Shown here in pieces: positions 31,659 to 40,884 of a stretch of 64,000 nucleotides of DNA. Positions within the stretch are counted from its first letter, which is position 1. Each line of letters starts with the position of its first letter. The position numbers and the translations under genes are program-made. This stretch comes from Arcobacter sp. FWKO B (GTDB taxonomy: Bacteria; Campylobacterota; Campylobacteria; Campylobacterales; Arcobacteraceae). Where the stretch lies: the NCBI RefSeq assembly GCF_014844135.1, contig NZ_CP041403.1, positions 310,001 to 374,000 on the forward strand. Reading direction: 5' to 3'. Below the pieces are notes generated by a model. That model did not search any database. It was not told the origin of the DNA and was given only the letters and a program-made list of their open reading frames with translations.

Positions 31659-33365
31659 ATGCTTACAAAAATTTTTACCTTTTTAAAAGAATTTACGCCA
31701 GAATCATATAGTGTTTACAAACAAGGTTATAAAAAAGAGTACTTTAGTGGCGATATGTTTTCTGGTATTACTGTAGCTATAGTAGCTTTACCTCTTGCAA
31801 TGGCATTTGCAATAGCAAGTGGTGTTGAGCCTGAAAAAGGATTAATTACTGCAATAGTTGCTGGTATTTTAATATCTCTTTTTGGTGGAAGCCGTGTACA
31901 AATTGGTGGTCCAACTGGTGCATTTGTAGTTATAATTTACGACATTGTATTAAGACATGGTTATGAAGGGCTTGCTATTGCTACTATGATGGCAGGTGTA
32001 ATTTTGATTATAATGGGTTTTTTAAGATTTGGTGCAGTTTTAAAATATATTCCATATCCAGTAATAACAGGTTTTACGACTGGTATTGCTGTTATAATTT
32101 TTTCTTCAACAATTAAAGACTTTTTCGGTTTTGAAATAGAGCAACTTCCTGCTGATTTTATTGGTAAATGGTTAGAGTATGTATCTCATTTAGGGAATAT
32201 TAACTATTTAAGTGTTGCAATTGCTATACTTTCAATTCTTATTATAATTTACACAAAAAAAATATACCCTAAAATCCCAGGTCCTATCGTAGCAGTAATA
32301 ATAGGTAGTATAATAGTATATATGCTTGGTTTAAATGTAGAAACAATAGAATCAAGATTTGGTTCTATTCCAAATACACTCCCTATGCCTTCAATTCCTA
32401 GCTTTACATTTGAACAAATAAAAGAGCTAATACCAGCCGCTACAACTATAGCACTACTTGCAGCCATAGAATCCCTTCTATGTGCAGTAGTCGCTGATGG
32501 TATGACAGGGCAAAGACATAAGTCAAATACAGAGCTAGTTGGTCAAGGTATAGGAAATATTGGTTCTATATTATTTGGTGGTATTGCCGCAACAGGTGCA
32601 ATAGCTAGAACAGCTACAAATGTCAAAGCTGGTGCTAAAACTCCACTTGCTGGTATTATACATGCTGTTTTTGTATTTTTATTTATGTTTGCATTAGCTG
32701 GGCTTATAGTTAAAATTCCTATGGCAACACTTGCAGCTATTCTTATCATAGTATCTTGGAATATGAGTGAACTTGATCACTTTAAACATATTCTAAAAGG
32801 ACCAAGAAGTGATGCAGCTGTTTTAGTTGTGACTTTTTTATTAACTGTTTTGATAGATTTAACAGTTGCAGTACAAGTTGGTGTTGTGTTAGCTGCTCTT
32901 TTATTTATAAAAAGAATTACAGATGTTACAAGTATTGAAGACAACAAACTAAAGTTTAATGAATTTTATGCAAATGATGAAGATGTTATTGATGATCCTG
33001 ATGCTACCCACAAAAAGAAAATCCCTGATGGCGTTGAAGTTTATGAGATAAATGGACCTTTTTTCTTTGGTATTGCAGATAGACTACAAAATGTTTTGGA
33101 TAATATTGAAGAAAAACCAAAAGTATTTATACTTAGAATGAGAAAAGTTCCTGTAATTGATGCAACAGCTATGCATGCACTAAGTGAGTTTTATAACAAT
33201 TGCAAAAAAAATGACACTTGGCTTATTTTATCAGGAGTTAATAACAATGTAGAAACAACGCTAACAAAAGCTGGTTTTTTCAAACATTTTGATCAAAAAT
33301 TTGTAGCTAAAAATATAGATGAAGCATTAACAATCACAAAAGAAGTGATAAAAAGTAGGGATTAG
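31659..33365 (+). CDS. SulP family inorganic anion transporter with STAS domain
   Basis: This is a 568-residue inner-membrane carrier of the SulP/SLC26 family, whose members carry sulfate, bicarbonate or dicarboxylates. The core starts with the SulP segment DMFSGITVAIVALPLAMAFA and continues through about 10-14 membrane segments to about residue 425. A cytosolic STAS domain follows (roughly 460-560, EVYEINGPFFFGIADRLQ, VIDATAMHAL). The chosen ATG (31659) follows AAAGAG. A TTG at 31614 would add 15 residues but sits only 3 bases after GAGGA. Substrate cannot be assigned; bicarbonate is plausible for this phylum but unproven. Confidence 0.9.
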   Translation: MLTKIFTFLKEFTPESYSVYKQGYKKEYFSGDMFSGITVAIVALPLAMAFAIASGVEPEKGLITAIVAGILISLFGGSRVQIGGPTGAFVVIIYDIVLRHGYEGLAIATMMAGVILIIMGFLRFGAVLKYIPYPVITGFTTGIAVIIFSSTIKDFFGFEIEQLPADFIGKWLEYVSHLGNINYLSVAIAILSILIIIYTKKIYPKIPGPIVAVIIGSIIVYMLGLNVETIESRFGSIPNTLPMPSIPSFTFEQIKELIPAATTIALLAAIESLLCAVVADGMTGQRHKSNTELVGQGIGNIGSILFGGIAATGAIARTATNVKAGAKTPLAGIIHAVFVFLFMFALAGLIVKIPMATLAAILIIVSWNMSELDHFKHILKGPRSDAAVLVVTFLLTVLIDLTVAVQVGVVLAALLFIKRITDVTSIEDNKLKFNEFYANDEDVIDDPDATHKKKIPDGVEVYEINGPFFFGIADRLQNVLDNIEEKPKVFILRMRKVPVIDATAMHALSEFYNNCKKNDTWLILSGVNNNVETTLTKAGFFKHFDQKFVAKNIDEALTITKEVIKSRD

Positions 33366-33383
33366 GGGTTAATGAGCAATTTT

Positions 33384-33418
33384 CCCCCCCCAACCATCAA
33401 CCATCAACCATCAACCAT
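33384..33418. repeat. C8 tract and four tandem copies of a 7-bp repeat
   Basis: Eight Cs (33384-33391) run into four exact copies of CAACCAT (33391-33418) between the convergent SulP and DHH genes. The last copy contains the DHH gene's TGA stop. Such tracts can change length by slippage. Here a change would fall outside both reading frames, except at the very end of the DHH gene. Confidence 0.8.
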
Positions 33419-34334
33419 TCTTAACTATAACATCAATAATTTCATTCATTACTGTATCGACTTCACTATTATCAATTTGACATGTTCCTGCTTTTTCGTG
33501 ACCTCCGCCACCATATTTAAGCATAAGTTCTCCAACGCTTGTTTTACAAGTTCTATTTACTATTGAGTGCCCTACAGCTAAAACAGTATTTTGTTTATCT
33601 CTACCCCAAATAATATGCATTGATATATTTGTATCTGGATAAAGTGCATATATCATAAATCTATTGCCAGGATAAATAATCTCTTCATATCTATAATCTA
33701 CAATTACAAGATTTCCTACAACTTTTGATGTTTTCTTAAGCTGTTCTTTAAAATCATCTTTGTACTTATTATATAATTCTACCCTTTCTTGAACATCTGG
33801 TAGTTGCATAATCTGGTCTATAGTATGTTCTGCACAATAATCAATCAAGTCCATCATAAGTTGATAGTTTGAAATTCTAAATTCTCTAAATCTACCAAGT
33901 CCAGTTCTACTATCCATTAAAAAGCTTAACAAATCCCAACCACTAGGGTCTAAAATCTCTTCTTTACTAAACTGTGCAGCATCTGCTTTATTTGCTGCAT
34001 CCATCATTTCTTTAAAGGTTGGTGGAAAACTATTATCACCACCATAATATTGATATACAACTTCTGCTGCACTTGGTGCTGTTGGTATTATTATATGATT
34101 TTCTTTCTTTTCATTTCTTATTGTCTCGCTAAGATGATGATCAAAAGCCAAATATACACCATCTACATAAGGAAGATTTGTAGTGATATCATTTGCTGTT
34201 ATTGCAATTTTACCATCTTGCATATCTTTTGGATGAACAAATAAAATATCATCAATTATACCTATATACTTCAAAAGCGTAGCACATACAAGCCCATCCA
34301 TATCACTTCTTGTTACTAATCTATATTTACTCAT
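33411..34334 (-). CDS. DHH family phosphoesterase (exopolyphosphatase/nanoRNase-like)
   Basis: This 307-residue cytosolic protein has a DHH domain (RSDMDGLVCATLL as motif I, YLAFDHHLSET as the DHH motif) and a C-terminal DHHA1 domain ending GELMLKYGGGGHEKAGTC. Family members cleave phosphodiester or phosphoanhydride bonds with Mn2+, acting on short oligonucleotides, cyclic dinucleotides or polyphosphate. Without further motifs the substrate is unclear. Annotation as an exopolyphosphatase-related protein would be usual. It is transcribed away from the cca-type gene by 3 bp and converges on the SulP gene. Confidence 0.87.
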   Translation of the reverse strand: MSKYRLVTRSDMDGLVCATLLKYIGIIDDILFVHPKDMQDGKIAITANDITTNLPYVDGVYLAFDHHLSETIRNEKKENHIIIPTAPSAAEVVYQYYGGDNSFPPTFKEMMDAANKADAAQFSKEEILDPSGWDLLSFLMDSRTGLGRFREFRISNYQLMMDLIDYCAEHTIDQIMQLPDVQERVELYNKYKDDFKEQLKKTSKVVGNLVIVDYRYEEIIYPGNRFMIYALYPDTNISMHIIWGRDKQNTVLAVGHSIVNRTCKTSVGELMLKYGGGGHEKAGTCQIDNSEVDTVMNEIIDVIVKNG

Positions 34335-34337
34335 AAA

Positions 34338-35447
34338 TTACTCCATAGTCTTAATTAATGTTATTTTATCATCAATGAACTTTAATTTTCTCTTTAAAAG
34401 CTCTGATTTGATAGATTCTTTAGAAAAACCATCTTTTATTACATCTTGTGCTAAAATCCTTGTATCTAAAGTTTTATCCCAGATATCATATTTTAAGGCT
34501 CTATTTTTAATATCTTGACTCAATGCTCCTAGCCATAAAGATATTGGTATATCAAGAGAGATTTCTAATAGCTCTTTATCGGTTATTTCAAAGTTCAAAG
34601 ATGGTTGTTTTTGTAAAAATTTATAATACTTATTAGATGTTATAAAGCTAAAATCTATGTTTAAAACAGATTTTAATATATATAAAAAATAGTATTCATA
34701 TATTTCATTATTAAAATATTTTTTAGATTCTATTAAAAGTCTACAAACCAACAAAAACTCTTTTGTTGTAATATTTTTATGAAAATACTTATCTATTAAA
34801 TTCAATTTGCAAAGATAATAAAAAGCATATTCTAAATAACTAGTACTAAATATCATTTCAAATTCTTTTGAGACTCTTTCATTACTCAAATCATCTAAAG
34901 GGATATTTTGCATAATATATAATGAATCTTTTTCTATCTTAAAGCCAAATTTTGAGGCAAAACGAACACCCCTTAATACCCTAAGGCTATCTTCTGCAAA
35001 TGTGCTACTATCTACAACTTTTAATATCTTATTGTCCAAATCATTAATACCACCAAAAAAATCAAATACCTCACCTGTAAAGATATTTTTCATCATGGCA
35101 TTTATAGTAAAATCTCTCCTTTTGGAAGCTATTTTTTCATCATTACAATAACTTACATCAAAACCTGTATGCCCATATCCAGTTTTAATCTCTGTTCTTG
35201 GCAAAGAAATATCAATATTTCCATATTTATACACAAAAAAAGATTTTCCTACACCAACAGCACCAATAGTTTGCATAAGAGTCGTAAAGTCATCTGGATT
35301 TATATCATAAACTTCAATATCAATATCATCAGATTCTTTTTGTAGTAAAGTATCTCTAACATAACCACCGACAAAATAGGCTTTTTTAGTATACTTAGAT
35401 AAGGCAAGCTTTAATGAAGATAAATTTTCTAAAGTTTGTTGTTTCAT
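34338..35447 (-). CDS. CCA tRNA nucleotidyltransferase/poly(A) polymerase family protein
   Basis: This 369-residue class II nucleotidyltransferase opens with the signature FVGGYVRDTLLQ, the metal-binding Asp pair in SDDIDIEVYD, and RRDFTINAMM. The RNA-binding head includes EDSLRVLRGVRFASKFGF. The family adds CCA to tRNA 3' ends or poly(A) tails; CCA addition is more likely in a genome of this type with one copy seen. The C-terminal part (about 200-369) is divergent and helical. It lies 3 bp before the DHH gene, suggesting shared transcription and an RNA-processing link. Confidence 0.88.
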   Translation of the reverse strand: MKQQTLENLSSLKLALSKYTKKAYFVGGYVRDTLLQKESDDIDIEVYDINPDDFTTLMQTIGAVGVGKSFFVYKYGNIDISLPRTEIKTGYGHTGFDVSYCNDEKIASKRRDFTINAMMKNIFTGEVFDFFGGINDLDNKILKVVDSSTFAEDSLRVLRGVRFASKFGFKIEKDSLYIMQNIPLDDLSNERVSKEFEMIFSTSYLEYAFYYLCKLNLIDKYFHKNITTKEFLLVCRLLIESKKYFNNEIYEYYFLYILKSVLNIDFSFITSNKYYKFLQKQPSLNFEITDKELLEISLDIPISLWLGALSQDIKNRALKYDIWDKTLDTRILAQDVIKDGFSKESIKSELLKRKLKFIDDKITLIKTME

Positions 35448-35535
35448 TTAACGATAAATTAACACTTGTATTATATAATTCTTAAACAACAACAAACTCC
35501 TCCTAAATTTTTAATACGCAAGTATGTCAGAGCAT

Positions 35536-35571
35536 AAAAAAGGGTTAAGATTCAATCTTAACCCTTTTTTT
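35536..35571 (-). terminator. rho-independent terminator after leuB
   Basis: A strong hairpin, GGGTTAAGA/TCTTAACCC with a 5-base loop, is flanked by six or more A and T residues on either side. It is typical of a bidirectional terminator. It lies directly downstream of the leuB stop and isolates the leu genes from the cca-type gene. Confidence 0.9.
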
Positions 35572-35575
35572 GATT

Positions 35576-36640
35576 TTAGTCTATATAATTTGCTATTATA
35601 TCACCCATTTCAGATGTACTAACTACCTCTTTTGCATCAAATGCAGCCAAGTCTTTTGTTCTGTAACCTTCACTTAAAGCTTTTTTTATAGCACTATCTA
35701 TCATATCAGCAGCTTTTTCTTCACCTAAAGAGTATCTAAGCATCATAGAAGCACTACTAATAGTTGCTATTGGATTTGCAATACCTTGACCTGCAATATC
35801 TGGAGCACTTCCGTGAATTGGCTCATAAACAGCTGTTTTTTCACCAGTAGAAGCTGAAGGTAATAACCCAATAGAACCACTTAACATACTAGCTTCATCA
35901 CTTAAAATATCACCAAAAATATTTCCAGTTAAAATAACATCAAATTGTCTTGGATTTGCTATTAGTTGCATTGCTGCATTATCTACATACATATGTGATA
36001 GTTCAACATCAGGATATTCCACAGCTATTTTTGTAACAGTATCTCTCCAAAGTTGGCTTACATCAAGGACATTTGCTTTATCAACTGAACATACTTTTTT
36101 TCTTCTTTTTTGTGCTAATTTAAATGCCACATGTGCGATTCTCTCAATTTCAGGAACACTGTAAACCATAGTATTCCATCCCTTAAAATCATCTTTACCT
36201 CTTGGCTCACCAAAATAGATACCACCAATAAGTTCTCTAACAACCATCAAATCAACACCTTTAACTACCTCAGGCTTTAGACTACTTGCATTTATTAACT
36301 CATCATATACAACTGCTGGTCTTAAATTTGCAAATACACCCATTTCTTTTCTAAATTTCAAAAGACCACTTTCAGGTCTTAATTCTCTAGGAAGTGTATC
36401 CCATTTTGCACCACCTATAGCACCAAACAAACATGCATCACTATTAAGTACACCTTGTATAGTCTCATCTGGAAGGGGAACACCTGTCATATCAACTGCA
36501 ATTCCACCCATCAAATACTCACTATATTCTAAAGAAAAACCACATTTGTATGCTACTCTATCTAATACCTTCATCGCCTCATCAACAATTTCAGGACCTA
36601 TTCCATCACCTTTTATAATCGATATTTTATAATTTGCCAT
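35576..36640 (-). CDS. leuB: 3-isopropylmalate dehydrogenase
   Basis: This 354-residue NAD-dependent enzyme of leucine synthesis oxidatively decarboxylates 3-isopropylmalate. It shows [29 protein letters not shown] (Arg residues for substrate), [15 protein letters not shown], the metal Asp in [15 protein letters not shown], and [19 protein letters not shown]. The Glu-Leu after VR in [11 protein letters not shown] is the IPMDH rather than isocitrate dehydrogenase pattern. It follows leuD by 9 bp, so the two form an operon that ends in a clear terminator. leuA and leuC are not in the window. Confidence 0.96.
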   Translation of the reverse strand: MANYKISIIKGDGIGPEIVDEAMKVLDRVAYKCGFSLEYSEYLMGGIAVDMTGVPLPDETIQGVLNSDACLFGAIGGAKWDTLPRELRPESGLLKFRKEMGVFANLRPAVVYDELINASSLKPEVVKGVDLMVVRELIGGIYFGEPRGKDDFKGWNTMVYSVPEIERIAHVAFKLAQKRRKKVCSVDKANVLDVSQLWRDTVTKIAVEYPDVELSHMYVDNAAMQLIANPRQFDVILTGNIFGDILSDEASMLSGSIGLLPSASTGEKTAVYEPIHGSAPDIAGQGIANPIATISSASMMLRYSLGEEKAADMIDSAIKKALSEGYRTKDLAAFDAKEVVSTSEMGDIIANYID

Positions 36641-36649
36641 TATTAGTCC

Positions 36650-37141
36650 TTATTTAATCTCATTTTTAGCATAATTCATCAAACCACCAGATTGTAACAA
36701 CTCTTGCATAAATGGTGGAATTGGAGTAAATTTGTAAGTTTTATTTGTTGTAAGATTTCTTATTTCACCAGCATCAAAATCTATCTCTATTTGCTCACCC
36801 TCTTTAATCTCTTTTGCTTCTGGTAACTCAAATATAGGAAGCCCCATATTAAAAGCATTTCTATAAAAAATTCTAGCAAATGATGGTGCAACAACAGCAG
36901 CAACCCCAGCAGCTTTAAGTGCTATAGGAGCATGTTCTCTACTACTTCCACATCCAAAGTTTTCTCCAGCAACAATAATATCACCAACTTGAACTTTTTT
37001 TGCAAATGCAGGATCAGCATCTTCCATTACAAATTTAGCCAAATGTGCAGGATCAGAGCTATTTAGATATCTTGCAGCTATTATCAAGTCTGTATCAATA
37101 TTATCACCAAAATTCCATACTTTTCCAGTTAATTTATCCAT
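36650..37141 (-). CDS. leuD: 3-isopropylmalate dehydratase small subunit
   Basis: This 163-residue swivel-domain subunit, with LeuC, isomerises isopropylmalate in leucine synthesis. Motifs are [39 protein letters not shown] and [14 protein letters not shown]. The ATG at 37141 (MDKLTGKVW) follows a GGA at suitable distance and fits the family's usual start. An ATG at 37153 would add four residues but has no ribosome-binding site. It shares a 135-bp divergent gap with rpoD. Confidence 0.95.
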   Translation of the reverse strand: MDKLTGKVWNFGDNIDTDLIIAARYLNSSDPAHLAKFVMEDADPAFAKKVQVGDIIVAGENFGCGSSREHAPIALKAAGVAAVVAPSFARIFYRNAFNMGLPIFELPEAKEIKEGEQIEIDFDAGEIRNLTTNKTYKFTPIPPFMQELLQSGGLMNYAKNEIK

Positions 37142-37231
37142 TGTATAATCCATTCTAAAAAATTTTTTTTGTATTTTACCTAAAATTATAAAAAAATCTC
37201 ATTAAACAGTTGCTTTTAAAGAAAATTTCGG

Positions 37232-37237
37232 TATAAT
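37232..37237 (+). promoter_or_regulatory. -10 box of rpoD
   Basis: TATAAT in the context TTTCGGTATAAT lies 39 bases before the rpoD ATG. It is preceded by T-rich stretches rather than a TTGACA box, as expected of Campylobacterota promoters. Confidence 0.6.
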
Positions 37238-37276
37238 CCTTTTTTTAAAAATCAACAACTAAAGGTCGTCTTAAGT

Positions 37277-39148
37277 ATGTCTAAAGAACCAAGCAAAACA
37301 GTAGATAAACTAGCCCAAGAGTACAAAGATAGTGTACTAACTTACGAAACTTTAATCAAAATTTTTCCAAAAGTACCACCAGCTGCAACAATAAAAAAGT
37401 TAATTGCTCTTATCCAATTATATAATATTACATTAATCAATTCTCAAGAACAAGCAAAAAGATTAAATGCTCATGAATTGAAAAAAAGAGAAGAACAAAA
37501 AACTAAAAATATTGCCAACTCAGAAGATGATGAGTATGACTTATTAAAAAATAAAGAACTACTTGAATGGAGTAGAAGTGATTCTCCTGTTAGAATGTAT
37601 CTTAGAGAAATGGGGCAAATTCCACTTTTATCAAAAGAAGAAGAAGTTGAAATAAGCAAACAAATTGAAATTGGTGAAGATACTATTCTTGATGCGATTT
37701 GTTCTGTTCCTTACCTAGTTGACTTTATACTTGAATACCGTGAACCTCTAATGAATCGTGAAAGAAAAGTAAAAGAACTTTTCAAAACATTTGATGATGA
37801 AGAAGAAGGTGAAGAAGAAGAGGAAGAGAGTGAAGATACTGATTTTGAAGATGAGGATGGAGAATTTATTGATGATGAATCTGCACCTAAAAGAGAGAAA
37901 AAACTAGACAAAAGAGCTGAGGCTATTTTAGAATCATTTAAAACTCTTGAAAAAGCAAAAAAAGAGTGGATGAAGTTTATGAACAAAGAAGCTCCAGAAG
38001 GTTGTGATGATATAGAACTTATGCAACATAACTTAACTGTAGCTTTCAAAAAAAATTCATTAAAACAATCTTTAATTGAACTTGGACCTACAAGTAAACT
38101 TATTAGTGAAATAGTTAAAGCTATGGAAACTGCACTAAAAAGTGATACAGGTTTTGAAGGTGAATTAAAAAGACTTGAATATAAGCTTCCACTTTTTAAT
38201 GATGTACTAGTAAAAAACCATGAAAAGCTACTTAAAAATATTGTAAATTTATCAAAAGCTGAAATTGCCTCAATGGTACCTGAAGCTACAATGGTAAGTA
38301 CATATATGGAGATAAAAAAATTATTCCAAACAAAAGAAGCTAGTAAAGATGGATTTGATCTTGACCCTGATCAGTTAAAATCAATTTTAGAGCAAATAAA
38401 AAGAGGTAAAAAAATTACCGATGAAGCAAAAACAAGAATGGCTAAATCAAACTTAAGACTTGTTGTATCTATTGCAAAAAGATATACAAACAGAGGTTTA
38501 CCTTTCCTTGACCTTATCCAAGAGGGAAATATAGGGCTTATGAAAGCTGTTGATAAATTTGAATACAAAAAAGGATACAAATTCTCAACATATGCAACAT
38601 GGTGGATAAGACAAGCAATAAGCAGAGCAATTGCTGATCAAGCAAGAACTATTAGAATACCAATACATATGATTGAAACGATCAACAGAATCAATAAAAT
38701 CATAAGAAAAGGGCTTCAAGAAAATGGTAAAGAACCAGATGTTGAAGATATTGCAAAAGAGATAGGATTACCAGTTGATAAAGTAAAACAAGTAATCAAA
38801 ATCACAAAAGAACCAGTATCTCTTGAAGCTCCAATAGGAAGTGAAGATGACGGAAGATTTGGAGATTTCGTTCCAGATACAAGCTCACCAACTCCTGTTG
38901 AAAGTATTATGAAAGAGGATTTACAAAATCAAATAGACCAAATTCTTGGACAACTAAACGAAAGAGAACAAGCAGTTATCAGAATGAGATTTGGTTTAAT
39001 GGATGATGAAAGTGATAGAACACTAGAAGAGATTGGAAAAGAGCTTTCAGTAACAAGAGAAAGAGTTAGACAAATCGAATCAAGTGCTATCAAAAAGCTA
39101 AAACATCCAAAAGTAGGTAAAAACCTAAAAACTTATGTAGAGAGTTAA
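37277..39148 (+). CDS. rpoD: RNA polymerase sigma factor RpoD (sigma-70)
   Basis: This 623-residue primary sigma factor directs RNA polymerase to housekeeping promoters. Region 1.1 is short, region 1.2 is [18 protein letters not shown], and a very acidic non-conserved region lies at about 175-200 (strings of Asp/Glu). Region 2 is [21 protein letters not shown] with [17 protein letters not shown] and [14 protein letters not shown]. Region 3 includes HMIETINRI, and region 4 has [12 protein letters not shown] and [11 protein letters not shown]. The set of promoters seen in this window (TATAAT with no -35) fits this factor's lineage. The next gene begins 1 bp after its stop. Confidence 0.97.
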   Translation: MSKEPSKTVDKLAQEYKDSVLTYETLIKIFPKVPPAATIKKLIALIQLYNITLINSQEQAKRLNAHELKKREEQKTKNIANSEDDEYDLLKNKELLEWSRSDSPVRMYLREMGQIPLLSKEEEVEISKQIEIGEDTILDAICSVPYLVDFILEYREPLMNRERKVKELFKTFDDEEEGEEEEEESEDTDFEDEDGEFIDDESAPKREKKLDKRAEAILESFKTLEKAKKEWMKFMNKEAPEGCDDIELMQHNLTVAFKKNSLKQSLIELGPTSKLISEIVKAMETALKSDTGFEGELKRLEYKLPLFNDVLVKNHEKLLKNIVNLSKAEIASMVPEATMVSTYMEIKKLFQTKEASKDGFDLDPDQLKSILEQIKRGKKITDEAKTRMAKSNLRLVVSIAKRYTNRGLPFLDLIQEGNIGLMKAVDKFEYKKGYKFSTYATWWIRQAISRAIADQARTIRIPIHMIETINRINKIIRKGLQENGKEPDVEDIAKEIGLPVDKVKQVIKITKEPVSLEAPIGSEDDGRFGDFVPDTSSPTPVESIMKEDLQNQIDQILGQLNEREQAVIRMRFGLMDDESDRTLEEIGKELSVTRERVRQIESSAIKKLKHPKVGKNLKTYVES

Positions 39149-39149
39149 G

Positions 39150-39863
39150 ATGTCATACTACAATGGAGAAAATTTAAATTGGTATGAAAGTTGGGTAGAA
39201 GCTGATTTAAATCCATTCATGACTTTTTATAGTAATGGCAAAATAAAATATACAAATAATGAAGCACAGTTTTTATTAAATAGAATATCTCCAAAAGAGA
39301 TATTCGATATTGCGATGCAATATGCTCCTGTAACTTATGGATTCTCAACATCTTATATCAATTTGACATTTCAAAACTACCAATTTTATGCAATAACCGT
39401 TGGATATGAAGACGATGAGATTATAGGTATAAAACTATATAAAAGTAATGTTGTAAAAAAAGAAAATGTTTTTACAACTAGCGGAGATATTTCAAATATC
39501 TTCACATTAATAGAACTTGCAATAAGTACTAATAAATTAAAATCTAGTGCTAATTTTATCAAAAATTACGACCCATCTATACCAGAGTTTAGACTAATGA
39601 TAAATGACTTTTTAAAACTTTTAAATGCTACTTATGAGGTATTTTTAAACTCTACTCAAATTACAACTAGTGTTAAATTAAAAGTTGGTGAGTTCTTAAA
39701 AATCAATAATGAAAAATACTCTTTAATAGGGGTGGAGATAAAAGGTGATAAGATAGTTCAAAACGGCTTTGATATAGTAGAAAATTTTGCTATAAAATAT
39801 GGTTTTGCATACTCTTATACTACCGATAGTATCGAATTCAATTTACCACTAATTTTAAAATAA
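39150..39863 (+). CDS. conserved hypothetical protein, PAS-like N-terminus, linked to rpoD
   Basis: This 237-residue soluble protein has no membrane segment. Residues about 18-75 look like a PAS-type sensor start (NPFMTFYSNGKIKYTNNEAQ, then SPKEIFDIAM). The C-terminal part (about 150-237) has a strand pattern reminiscent of a histidine-kinase ATPase fold without its N, G1 or G2 boxes. No catalytic motif is seen. The 1-bp spacing from rpoD implies cotranscription and translational coupling with the main sigma factor. A helper or regulatory role is possible but unproven. Confidence 0.6.
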   Translation: MSYYNGENLNWYESWVEADLNPFMTFYSNGKIKYTNNEAQFLLNRISPKEIFDIAMQYAPVTYGFSTSYINLTFQNYQFYAITVGYEDDEIIGIKLYKSNVVKKENVFTTSGDISNIFTLIELAISTNKLKSSANFIKNYDPSIPEFRLMINDFLKLLNATYEVFLNSTQITTSVKLKVGEFLKINNEKYSLIGVEIKGDKIVQNGFDIVENFAIKYGFAYSYTTDSIEFNLPLILK

Positions 39864-39871
39864 CAAATGTA

Positions 39872-39898
39872 TAAAGAGTTAGTTTGTCTAGCTCTTTA
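39872..39898. terminator. bidirectional hairpin between convergent genes
   Basis: An 11-bp stem with one G-T pair (TAAAGAGTTAG and CTAGCTCTTTA) and a 5-base loop lies between the rpoD-linked gene and the minus-strand membrane protein gene, overlapping the latter's stop codon. No long U-run follows. Confidence 0.5.
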
Positions 39899-40433
39899 CA
39901 CTAAATTTATCAAGCTTTAAATTCAAAATTAATGTCCCTATTGGTACTACACTTATACCAACTAAAAAACCATAAATATTTAAAATATCATTATTTCGTA
40001 AATAAAAAAATCCAACTACAAGCAATACATATCCAACAATCCTATAAACTGATGCAAAACTAGACAAAGAAGATATAGTATTTTTAAAAGAATTTGTTTT
40101 AAATTTTTTCTTTTCTTCGTTTATTATCTCTTTTATCTCTTCTGTTGTAAAATCTTGCTTATCATTTATTTTAAAATCATCATCATATAAATCATATGGA
40201 TCTTCAATATTGTCTATTGTATCTCTTTGATTTATATTATTTGATTGTGTATCAACCCTTGATTTGATATTTCTGTAATACCCTATAAAAGTCCCCACTA
40301 CAATAAATATTGCACTAAAAAAAGCTATTTGGGTATTTAAAATAAAATTTTCGCCTCCCCAAATAAGACCCAATATAATGATAAATACATTTACAGATAA
40401 AAAGACTAAAGCAAATTGTTTAATTGTCTTCAT
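39888..40433 (-). CDS. hypothetical membrane protein
   Basis: This 181-residue protein has an N-terminal pair of membrane segments (about 5-25 and 33-50, QFALVFLSVNVFIIILGLIW and IAFFSAIFIVVGTFIGYY). A charged cytosolic stretch follows (about 60-130, DDDFKINDKQDFTTEEIKE), then another membrane pair (about 137-175). The ATG at 40433 has AAAGG upstream. A longer frame to 40481 would run deep into atpZ. It overlaps atpZ by 14 bp and is likely cotranscribed with it. I do not recognise a family; a link to ATP synthase assembly is only positional. Confidence 0.65.
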   Translation of the reverse strand: MKTIKQFALVFLSVNVFIIILGLIWGGENFILNTQIAFFSAIFIVVGTFIGYYRNIKSRVDTQSNNINQRDTIDNIEDPYDLYDDDFKINDKQDFTTEEIKEIINEEKKKFKTNSFKNTISSLSSFASVYRIVGYVLLVVGFFYLRNNDILNIYGFLVGISVVPIGTLILNLKLDKFSVKS

Positions 40434-40728
40434 CTTTACCTTTATCACCATATTTCGCACGATGAGCATATCTTGGGTCATTTTCTAACCCTTCAAACTC
40501 TTTTTGAGCTTTATCGTAAGCTTTTTTGATATTTAAACCAGCTGCTGCAATACCCCAAAAAACACCTAGCCATAACATCCAATTCCAACCTGTAAGAGCT
40601 TTTAAGCCCCAACCAATAGCAATACCTATAAGTATTGCTGCAACCATCGAAATACCCAAAGACATATGATCTAATGCTTCAAGTTTATGTCTATGTTTTG
40701 GTATTTCTTTCTCTTTTTTTTCTTCCAT
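40420..40728 (-). CDS. AtpZ/AtpI family protein
   Basis: This 102-residue protein has two membrane segments (LGISMVAAILIGIAIGWGL and WMLWLGVFWGIAAAGLNI) between a basic N-terminus and a charged C-terminus. That is the AtpZ pattern. Family members sit by F1Fo ATP synthase and are thought to help with Mg2+ or Ca2+ handling or c-ring assembly. No atp structural genes are in this window; in Campylobacterota this gene is commonly found after hemL, as here. Its start lies upstream of a structured 134-bp gap. Confidence 0.82.
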   Translation of the reverse strand: MEEKKEKEIPKHRHKLEALDHMSLGISMVAAILIGIAIGWGLKALTGWNWMLWLGVFWGIAAAGLNIKKAYDKAQKEFEGLENDPRYAHRAKYGDKGKDEDN

Positions 40729-40749
40729 AAAAAAACCCTTTTTAATTAA

Positions 40750-40840
40750 TAATTAATAACGAATAATTAATAATTGTTGAGTGACTTCGTCACATATTAA
40801 TAAACTATCGCTTTAGCGATACATAAATTATTAGTTATTA
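40750..40840. repeat. structured intergenic element: AT-rich outer repeat with two inner hairpins
   Basis: Between hemL and atpZ, an outer near-inverted repeat (left AATAACGAATAATT, right AATTATTAGTTATT, one mismatch) encloses two short unrelated hairpins, GTGAC-TTC-GTCAC and TATCGC-TTTA-GCGATA. The layout matches the element at 53925-54047, although the sequence differs. It may be a small repeat family member or a transcript-processing structure. Confidence 0.5.
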
Positions 40841-40842
40841 GT

Positions 40843-40884
40843 TTAAAAGAGTATTTTCAAAACTACAGTTTTGAAAATACTCTT
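40843..40884 (-). terminator. rho-independent terminator of hemL
   Basis: A perfect 18-bp inverted repeat (40847-40864 and 40867-40884) with a 2-base spacer includes the last codons and stop of hemL. On the minus strand it is followed by TTTT. The coding end of hemL thus doubles as one arm of the terminator. Confidence 0.8.

Noticed and set aside
33384-33418. Possible CRISPR-like repeat
   Set aside because: Units are 7 bp and directly adjacent without spacers; this is a simple tandem repeat.
37711-38049. Ser-rich 112-codon minus-strand frame inside rpoD
   Set aside because: The poly-Ser character comes from the reverse complement of the Asp/Glu-rich sigma region; it is a shadow.
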